A DNA stretch of 13,349 nt from an uncultured bacterium (lineage in GTDB: Bacteria > Pseudomonadota > Alphaproteobacteria > CAISDR01). The translations under genes were made by a program, and so were the position numbers. How positions within the stretch are numbered: position 1 is the first letter of the stretch; every line of letters begins with the position of its first letter. Below are positions 8,167 through 13,349 of the stretch, one piece after another. The notes under the pieces were generated by a model. The model made no database searches. It was not told the DNA's origin and saw nothing but the letters and a program-made list of their open reading frames with translations. The stretch covers positions 1 to 13,349 of the forward strand of contig CAISDR010000114.1 of the NCBI GenBank assembly GCA_903884125.1, read 5' to 3'.

Positions 8167-8172
8167 AAGGAG
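8167..8172 (+). promoter_or_regulatory. Ribosome binding site fixing the GTG start at 8179
   Basis: AAGGAG, a strong Shine-Dalgarno, stands six bases before GTG at 8179. Translation from this GTG gives a clean signal peptide at once. Translation from the upstream in-frame ATG at 8086 would put 31 unlikely residues before it. Confidence 0.7.
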
Positions 8173-8178
8173 AAAGTT

Positions 8179-8673
8179 GTGTCCCCCCAATTTATCCGCG
8201 CTCCAGCGCTGATCCCTGCTTTGTGTTTCATAGCTTTCGCGGTCACAGGATTCTGCGTGTCGATGCTTTCGCATCCGGCGGTGGCCGGCCCCTATTATGA
8301 TCGGGATATCGGGCGTTTTGAGTCCCGTGATGCCCTGATCTGGCGCGGTGGCTACTGGCGTAATGGATACCATCATGGCCGGTTTGGCTGGTGGTGGGTG
8401 GTTGCCGGTCAATGGTATTATTACCCGGAGCCGATTTATCCCTATCCCAACCCTTATTTGCCGCCCGTGGTAATTGTGCATGATGGCCCACCGCAGCCAT
8501 CAATCCAGGGTCCTGCGCCTACACAGTTCTGGTATTATTGCGATAAGCCCGCAGGCTATTATCCCTATGTCCCGACATGCCCGACTCCATGGCGTGAAGT
8601 GGCACCGCAGGCGCCTCAGGCACCTCCGGCACCATCGGGCGTGACACCACCGCCGCCGCCGCCAAAGAAATAG
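8179..8673 (+). CDS. Secreted W/Y/P-rich protein of unknown function with polyproline tail
   Basis: From the GTG at 8179 this is 164 residues. The first 36 form a signal peptide (hydrophobic core LIPALCFIAFAVTGFCVSML, likely cleavage at AVA-G), so the product is exported. The mature part is unusually aromatic: GYWRNGYHHGRFGWWWVVAGQWYYYPEPIYPYPNPY at about 58-93. Then comes a two-cysteine motif, WYYCDKPAGYYPYVPTC (118-134), then PTPWREV. The C-terminus is a P/A/Q-rich tail ending in six prolines and two lysines. I recognise the YYC...GYYPYV..C...W arrangement as recurrent in uncharacterised envelope proteins of Proteobacteria, but know of no assigned function. The two cysteines could form a disulphide in the periplasm. 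The lipoprotein gene follows 34 bp downstream, suggesting one transcript. The larger frame from 8086 is rejected because of the ribosome-binding site at 8167. Confidence 0.75.
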   Translation: MSPQFIRAPALIPALCFIAFAVTGFCVSMLSHPAVAGPYYDRDIGRFESRDALIWRGGYWRNGYHHGRFGWWWVVAGQWYYYPEPIYPYPNPYLPPVVIVHDGPPQPSIQGPAPTQFWYYCDKPAGYYPYVPTCPTPWREVAPQAPQAPPAPSGVTPPPPPPKK

Positions 8674-8707
8674 TGTTGAGCTTGCAAAAGGCTGGAAAGG
8701 ATTTCTT

Positions 8708-9313
8708 ATGTCATCTGCAAAATTGAAGATCGCCGGTTCACGGTTTCGTCGCATAGGTCTTTCGGCCGCGTTGTTGGGTCTGGTCGCTGGATGTGCAACC
8801 CGCCCGATCGGACCGTCGACCACGGTTATGCCAGCACCGAACAAACCATTCGACGTTTTCATGTCTGACGACAATATCTGCCGCCAGTTTGCCAATCAGC
8901 AAAGCGGCGGCACAGCGGCGGCAGAAAAGGCAAATGAAGAGGCGACCCGTGGCGCCATTCTGGGCACACTGGCTGGGGCTGCCGTAGGTGCAGTTGCAAG
9001 TGCCGGAAGCGGGGGCAGGGGTGCTGCACCTGGTGCAGCCATAGGTGCTGTCGCCGGTACAGCTATCGGTGCGGGCGAGGCAAATCGCTCTGTCGCACAG
9101 ATCCAGCGCGACTATGATCGCGCCTATATTCAATGCATGTATTCGCGCGGCAATCAGGTGCCGGGCTATCATGTAGCGCCACCGCCTCCGCCAGCCATGA
9201 CCACAGGTGGTGGTGGTTATCCACCTCCTCCACCGTCTTATTCGCCACCGCCCCCACCACCCGGACCGCCGCCCGCGGCCCCGCCGCCCTCTTCAGCGCC
9301 GGGTGTTCGTTGA
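8708..9313 (+). CDS. Glycine-zipper outer-membrane lipoprotein with proline-rich tail
   Basis: A 201-residue predicted lipoprotein. The basic N-terminus and hydrophobic segment lead to the lipobox VAGC, with Cys29 as the lipidated residue; Ala follows it, so Lol sorting to the outer membrane is expected. Residues 82-122 are a glycine zipper (GAILGTLAGAAVGAVASAG, then GAAIGAVAGTAIGAG), likely two small-residue helices packing in a membrane or oligomer. A motif DDNICRQFA (54-62) and QCMYSRGNQVPG (142-153) supply two further cysteines, Cys58 and Cys143, typical of this YMGG-like zipper family. The C-terminal 45 residues are mostly proline, glycine and serine in polyproline runs. The ATG has AAGGA (8697-8701) six bases upstream. 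The stop TGA shares bases with the probable TTG start of the SDR. Function is unknown; envelope structure is the likely role. Confidence 0.83.
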   Translation: MSSAKLKIAGSRFRRIGLSAALLGLVAGCATRPIGPSTTVMPAPNKPFDVFMSDDNICRQFANQQSGGTAAAEKANEEATRGAILGTLAGAAVGAVASAGSGGRGAAPGAAIGAVAGTAIGAGEANRSVAQIQRDYDRAYIQCMYSRGNQVPGYHVAPPPPPAMTTGGGGYPPPPPSYSPPPPPPGPPPAAPPPSSAPGVR

Positions 9314-10107
9314 TATACCATCGCAGGCTGGCCAATAAGGCCGCTGTTGTAACCGGCGCTGGCAGCGGTATCGGACGCGCCAGCGCACGGTTGTTCGCTG
9401 CAGAAGGTGCCAGGGTCATCTGCGCTGATCGGGCGGCTGATGGACTGGGCGAAACCGTTGACTTGATCAACCGGGCAGGTGGGAAAGCAATTGCAGTCAC
9501 CACCGATACGGCGGATGAACCAGCAGTAAGGGCGCTGGTCGAACGTTGCCAGGCGGACTTTGGCGCGCTGGATGTGTTTTACGCAAATGCGGGGATCAGC
9601 GGCGGCATGGTTCCATTGCTAGAACAGTCCGTCGAACTTTGGCAAGAGATCCTCAGGGTGAATCTGATTGGTCCTTTCCTTGCCATAAAGTATGCAAGCC
9701 CCGTCATGATCGCGCAGGGTCAGGGTTCGATTGTGTGTACCGCATCCGTTGCGGGTCTGCGGGCCAATGCAGGTGGTACGCCCTATTCAGCCAGTAAAGC
9801 TGGTGTGATTTCGTTGGTGCAGACTTCGGCCAATGCACTGCTTGGCACAGGGGTGCGCGTAAATGCCGTGTGCCCCGGCCTGATCGAGACAGGTATGACC
9901 AAGCCTATGTTTGATGGCGCCCGCGCCCGTGGGTCCGAGGCAAAGATCGGTCAGCTCAACCCTATGCAGCGGTTTGGCGTACCCGAAGAAATTGCCCAGA
10001 TGGCGCTGTTTCTGGCCAGTGATGACGCTTCCTATGTGAATGGGCAGGCATTTGCCGTTGACGGCGGGTTGTCCAGTACACACCCATTTGCAAAGCCACG
10101 TCGATAG
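9310..10107 (+). CDS. SDR family NAD(P)-dependent oxidoreductase
   Basis: A classical short-chain dehydrogenase/reductase of 265 residues when started at TTG 9310. The cofactor motif TGAGSGIG is at 15-22. Asp40 at the end of the second strand points to NAD(H) over NADP(H). NAG is at 93-95, and the catalytic tetrad is Asn118, Ser146, Tyr159 and Lys163 (YSASK). The family C-terminal DGG sits at 251-253. The substrate is probably a secondary alcohol or ketone but cannot be read from the motifs. The first in-frame ATG upstream (9133) would add about 59 residues that merely retranslate the lipoprotein tail, so it is rejected. TTG 9310 overlaps the lipoprotein stop (TTGA), giving a normal SDR N-terminus (RLANKAAVVTG), though the ribosome-binding site is weak (GCCGGG at 9298-9303). 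Translation is probably coupled to the upstream gene. The malic enzyme gene starts 29 bp or more downstream. Confidence 0.85.
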   Translation: MIYHRRLANKAAVVTGAGSGIGRASARLFAAEGARVICADRAADGLGETVDLINRAGGKAIAVTTDTADEPAVRALVERCQADFGALDVFYANAGISGGMVPLLEQSVELWQEILRVNLIGPFLAIKYASPVMIAQGQGSIVCTASVAGLRANAGGTPYSASKAGVISLVQTSANALLGTGVRVNAVCPGLIETGMTKPMFDGARARGSEAKIGQLNPMQRFGVPEEIAQMALFLASDDASYVNGQAFAVDGGLSSTHPFAKPRR

Positions 10108-10136
10108 GCGCTAAAAATCTGCATTGAGATTGTTTC

Positions 10137-11894
10137 ATGGATTGGCACCATAGCGGTCGGCCGGACTGCATGGGTCAATCGATTTTTGCCGGGTACCAGA
10201 TGCCGATCAACAGACGCACGCAACTTTCAGGTTATCAGATCCTCAATGATCCCATTCTGAACAAGGGCACGGCGTTTACCGATGTCGAACGGGATTACTG
10301 GCATCTGCATGGCCTGTTGCCGCCATCGGTATCTATTCTGGAAGAGCAGGTCGGTCGCCGGTACAAGGCATTTCGTGCCCAGCGGTCCGATCTGGATAAA
10401 TACATATTCCTGCGGAGCCTTCAGGATACAAACGAAACCTTGTTCTATTCGCTGCTGGTCGATCACCTCGAAGAGATGATGCCCATAGTCTACACCCCGA
10501 CCGTTGGTCTGGGTTGCCAGCGATTTTCCGAAATATACCGCAAGCCACGTGGTCTGTTTCTAAGCCTGCCGCACAAGGACCGCATTCGCCAAATTCTTTC
10601 CCACCCGCGTTATGACAATATTGAAGTCATCGTGGTGACGGATGGGGAACGCATTCTGGGCCTTGGCGATCAGGGCGCAGGCGGCATGGGCATTCCCATT
10701 GGCAAGCTCTCGCTTTACACCGGTTGCGGGGGCATTCATCCGGCAGCAACGCTGCCCATTATGCTGGATGTCGGCACAGACAACGCACAATGCCTGAGTG
10801 ATCCGCTTTATGTAGGCTGGCACCATCACCGGGTCAGCGGGCCTGAATATGATGCGTTCATCGAAGAGTTTGTATCAGCCGTCCATGAACGCTGGCCGCA
10901 TGTGCTTTTGCAGTGGGAGGATTTTGCCAAAGGCAATGCCACACGTCTTTTGGAAAAATACCGGCACCGCCTTTGTACGTTCAACGATGACGTTCAGGGG
11001 ACCGCGGCGGTCGCAACTGGTGCGGTATTATCGGCAATTGCTGTAACTGGCATTCCAATGGCCGACCAGCGCATTGCAGTGGTGGGCGCAGGTTCAGCGG
11101 GCTGCGGGATAAGCGATCTGCTGCTTAAAACCATGATCAGCGACGGTGTTGATCCTGAAAAGGCGCGGCGTAATTTCTATCTGGTTGATCGTGATGGTCT
11201 GTTGCTACAGGGCATGAACGGTCTGGCCACATTCCAGATGCCCTTCGCGCAACCGCGCGAGGCGGTTGCGAATTGGGTCCGCCACCATGATGGCCCCATC
11301 AGTCTGTTTGATGTAATGGCGAACGCAAAGCCAACAGTGCTTATCGGCGTTTCAGGTCAACATGGCGCATTCGGTGAAGCAGTGGTGCGCGAAATGGCGC
11401 GACATGTAAAGCGCCCGGCAATATTTCCGCTATCCAATCCGACATCACAGGCCGAGGCCGATCCTGCTGATCTTCTGGCATGGACTGATGGTAGGGCGGT
11501 AGTTGGTACAGGCAGCCCGTTCCCGGCTACCACACGCAACGGTCGGCCATTTACCTTTGATCAGACCAATAATTCCTATATTTTCCCGGGCGTTGGTCTG
11601 GGGGCGATTTCTGTGCAGGCAACACGGATCAGCGATGGCATGTTCATGGCTGCGGCGCGCGTTTTGGCAGAACTTTCGCCGGCGCGCGCAAATCCAGACG
11701 CCAACCTTCTGCCGCCGGTATCGGCCCTGCGCGACACGGCACGACATGTAGCCTTTGCTGTTGCCAATCAGGCCATAGCCGAAGGGTTGGCCACAAGCAA
11801 TACTGACAGTGATCTGATGGCCATCATCGACAGGCGCATGTGGTGGCCTGTGTATGCGCCATTACCTTCCGGGTTTTCCCCTGAAACCCTTTAG
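10137..11894 (+). CDS. maeA: NAD-dependent malic enzyme (oxaloacetate-decarboxylating)
   Basis: A long-form malic enzyme, up to 585 residues, converting malate to pyruvate, CO2 and reduced nicotinamide cofactor in the cytoplasm. It aligns by eye along its full length with E. coli MaeA (565 residues). Shared blocks are DTNETLFY (97-104), IVYTPTVG with catalytic Tyr119, VTDGERILGLGDQG (167-180), and GIPIGKLSLYT with catalytic Lys190. Metal ligands come from WEDFA (Glu261, Asp262) and FNDDVQGTAAV (Asp285). The cofactor fold has GAGSAGCGI (317-325). LSNPTSQAEADP and YIFPGVGLGAI follow. An acidic VDRDG after the second strand favours NAD. The N-terminus is uncertain: ATGs at 10137, 10170 and 10200 are in frame and none has a good ribosome-binding site; conservation starts only near residue 31, so the shorter 564-residue form from 10200 fits the family best. 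It may be co-transcribed with the SDR. Confidence 0.92.
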   Translation: MDWHHSGRPDCMGQSIFAGYQMPINRRTQLSGYQILNDPILNKGTAFTDVERDYWHLHGLLPPSVSILEEQVGRRYKAFRAQRSDLDKYIFLRSLQDTNETLFYSLLVDHLEEMMPIVYTPTVGLGCQRFSEIYRKPRGLFLSLPHKDRIRQILSHPRYDNIEVIVVTDGERILGLGDQGAGGMGIPIGKLSLYTGCGGIHPAATLPIMLDVGTDNAQCLSDPLYVGWHHHRVSGPEYDAFIEEFVSAVHERWPHVLLQWEDFAKGNATRLLEKYRHRLCTFNDDVQGTAAVATGAVLSAIAVTGIPMADQRIAVVGAGSAGCGISDLLLKTMISDGVDPEKARRNFYLVDRDGLLLQGMNGLATFQMPFAQPREAVANWVRHHDGPISLFDVMANAKPTVLIGVSGQHGAFGEAVVREMARHVKRPAIFPLSNPTSQAEADPADLLAWTDGRAVVGTGSPFPATTRNGRPFTFDQTNNSYIFPGVGLGAISVQATRISDGMFMAAARVLAELSPARANPDANLLPPVSALRDTARHVAFAVANQAIAEGLATSNTDSDLMAIIDRRMWWPVYAPLPSGFSPETL

Positions 11895-11907
11895 GTGGCT
11901 GCTGTGA

Positions 11908-13349
11908 TCAACCTTCAGCAAATACCTTTTTGAGTTCTGTTTTCAGAATTTTGCCATTGGCATTTCGTGGCAGGGTTTCAGTCCTGAATTCGATCCGCAC
12001 CGGGACTTTGAATGCGGCCAGCCGTTCGGCCACGAATGCACGCAATTCGGATTCTGTCGCATTTGTGCCAGGCTTGCAGGTGACGACGGCTCCAGGCTCC
12101 TCGCCCAGCGTCTTGTGCGGGATCGGCACAAGGGCTGCGTCCATAACGGCGGGATGCTCATAGAGCACATTTTCCACTTCGACACAGTAGATGTTTTCGC
12201 CACCTCGGATCAGCATATCCTTGGCCCGATCAACGATGAAACAGAATCCGTCTTCATCGATCTTGGCCAAATCTCCAGTTTTTACCCAACCATCAACAAA
12301 GGTCTGGGCCGTTGCCTCAGGCTTGTTCCAATAGCCAATGACCACATTGGGCCCCTTGCCCCATAATTCACCGATCTGGCCTGGTGGTAATGTCTCGCCA
12401 TCAGAACCAACGATCTTCATGTCGCAGACTGGAACAGCAGGCCCGCAGCTGTCGGGACGAAGCTGATAATCTTCGGCCAGATGCGAGGTGAAAGTCGCGG
12501 ATGTTTCTGTCATGCCCCAGCCATTGCCGGGTTGGGATTTCGGCCAGGCTTCAACGATCCGTTTGACCAGTTCTGGCGCAGACGGCGCGCCGCCGTAGGA
12601 TACAATTTCCAGGCTAGATAAATCATACTTTGAACGGGCGGGATGTTCGATCAACTGCCAAGCAATCGTGGGTACACCACCTGCATTGGTGCAGCGTTCG
12701 CGCTGGATCAGGGCCATTGCCGCCTCCGGGTCCCATTTACGCATCATCACCAGCTTGCCACCAGTGACAAGTGCAGGCGACAAAATAGCAAAACATCCTG
12801 TTGCGTGAAAAAACGGCACCGAAAGCAATGTCGCTTTCTGGGCGGCATTGGGATCAGGTTGCGGGACAGGTTCGCCGCGACGAACATAGCTTCGCGCCAT
12901 GGCATAGCCGGATGCCATTATGTTCGATAACATATTGCGATGTGTACCCAAGGCACCCTTGGGTTTGCCGGTTGTGCCCGATGTATAAAGGATGGTGGCA
13001 GGGTCATCAGCATCAAGAGCGATCGTTGGCACTTCCATTGGGGGCAGTTCGGCCCAGCTATTGACCGGCCCGATCAGGTCTTCCAGCTTGGCAATCAGCG
13101 GGTGGGCGATTTCATCCGCTTCACGCGCTACATAGACTTTTTTCAGGTCGGGGCAGTTGTGCAGATGTTCGCGAACCCGTTCCAAACGTTCCGCATCCAG
13201 AATGACCACCCTGGCACCTGAATCAGTAAGTCCATATTCCAGTTCCGGCCCGGTCCACCATGCATTCAGGGGCGTAATGATCGCGCCGATAATTGTGGCC
13301 GCATAAAATGCCACTGGCCATTCCGGCAGATTGCACATGATGATCGCAA
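11908..13349 (-). CDS. AMP-binding acyl-CoA synthetase, N-terminus cut by window edge
   Basis: The frame stays open to the right edge, so the ATG at 13338 is internal: codons before it read AII, joining the family block AII.MCNLPEWPVAFYAA. About 480 residues are visible; full members have about 520-580. This is a class I adenylate-forming enzyme that joins a carboxylic acid to CoA via an acyl-AMP. Visible motifs are the phosphate loop TILYTSGTTGKPKGALGTH (about residues 115-133 from 13338), VPFFHATG, GWGMTETSA, the hinge KTGDLAKIDEDGF...DRAKDMLIRGGENIYCVEVE, and the C-terminal PRNANGKILK, whose lysine is required for adenylation. Closest in flavour to medium/long-chain fatty-acid or steroid-side-chain type ligases, but the substrate is not determined. 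The C-terminus is complete with TGA at 11910-11908. It converges with the malic enzyme gene, 13 bp apart, with no terminator seen between them. Confidence 0.9.
   Translation of the reverse strand, partial: AIIMCNLPEWPVAFYAATIIGAIITPLNAWWTGPELEYGLTDSGARVVILDAERLERVREHLHNCPDLKKVYVAREADEIAHPLIAKLEDLIGPVNSWAELPPMEVPTIALDADDPATILYTSGTTGKPKGALGTHRNMLSNIMASGYAMARSYVRRGEPVPQPDPNAAQKATLLSVPFFHATGCFAILSPALVTGGKLVMMRKWDPEAAMALIQRERCTNAGGVPTIAWQLIEHPARSKYDLSSLEIVSYGGAPSAPELVKRIVEAWPKSQPGNGWGMTETSATFTSHLAEDYQLRPDSCGPAVPVCDMKIVGSDGETLPPGQIGELWGKGPNVVIGYWNKPEATAQTFVDGWVKTGDLAKIDEDGFCFIVDRAKDMLIRGGENIYCVEVENVLYEHPAVMDAALVPIPHKTLGEEPGAVVTCKPGTNATESELRAFVAERLAAFKVPVRIEFRTETLPRNANGKILKTELKKVFAEG

Larger units (their letters stand above)
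7810..8178. other. Intergenic region, 369 bp, between divergent ABM and envelope-protein genes
   Basis: I see no protein-coding gene, tRNA or terminator here. The left end is AT-rich and holds a candidate minus-strand promoter. The middle has a TGTCGC direct repeat (7933-7938 and 7944-7949, 11 bp apart), the second copy being part of the palindrome GTCGCGAC (7945-7952). A plus-strand TTGACG occurs at 8059-8064, but the matching -10 (TTCGAT at 17-bp spacing) is poor. The right end holds a strong ribosome-binding site for the GTG start at 8179. The open frame from an ATG at 8086 into that gene is probably non-coding before 8179. Confidence 0.5.

Noticed and set aside
8086..8178. N-terminal extension of the secreted protein from an ATG at 8086
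   Set aside because: The strong AAGGAG at 8167 and an immediate signal peptide place the start at GTG 8179.
9179..9300. Repeated CCACCGCC-like DNA as a possible tandem repeat or CRISPR-like array
   Set aside because: The repetition comes from proline and glycine codons in the coding tail of the lipoprotein; there are no regular spacers.
9133..9309. N-terminal extension of the SDR from an ATG at 9133
   Set aside because: It retranslates the lipoprotein C-terminus in another frame and adds nothing like an SDR domain.
11895..11907. Bidirectional terminator between the malic enzyme and acyl-CoA synthetase genes
   Set aside because: The gap is 13 bp and contains no inverted repeat with a T-tract.

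Overview
The window looks like ordinary chromosome from an alphaproteobacterium, most likely in or near Sphingomonadales. This is inference from gene content: a Spinster-type MFS permease, a TIGR03862-type flavoprotein, a surface pair made of a W/Y/P-rich secreted protein and a glycine-zipper lipoprotein, an SDR and an acyl-CoA synthetase. Base composition is moderately GC-rich, and GTG or TTG starts are used. I see no rRNA, tRNA, CRISPR array, insertion sequence, integrase or phage gene.

Layout, left to right. The left edge holds the first 28 codons of a TauE/SafE-family permease on the minus strand. It diverges from a BaiN/HI0933-like flavoprotein (155-1411, +). That gene runs tail to tail, with a 27-bp overlap, into a Uup-like ABC-F ATPase (1385-3199, -). 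A 200-bp spacer with a small hairpin and a 13-bp direct repeat leads to a Spinster-type MFS transporter (about 3405-4847, +). Next is a membrane hybrid histidine kinase with a 7TMR-DISM-type sensor and a C-terminal receiver (4981-7506, +). A small ABM-fold monooxygenase-like protein (7525-7809, -) converges on it. After a 369-bp gene-free stretch come four plus-strand genes in close order: a secreted W/Y/P-rich protein (8179-8673), a glycine-zipper lipoprotein (8708-9313), an SDR that probably starts with TTG inside the lipoprotein stop (9310-10107), and an NAD-type malic enzyme (10137-11894). A minus-strand AMP-binding acyl-CoA synthetase (11908 to the right edge) is cut at its N-terminus.

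How the genes may work together. The two envelope proteins share spacing, good ribosome-binding sites and proline-run tails, so they are probably expressed together. The SDR, malic enzyme and acyl-CoA synthetase are all carbon-metabolism enzymes, but nothing here ties them to one pathway. The hybrid kinase has no output regulator in the window, so its partner must be elsewhere. I do not see a convincing new multi-gene system. The points most worth following are the envelope pair, the orphan DISM hybrid kinase, the TTG/TGA start overlap of the SDR, and the leader of the MFS gene.
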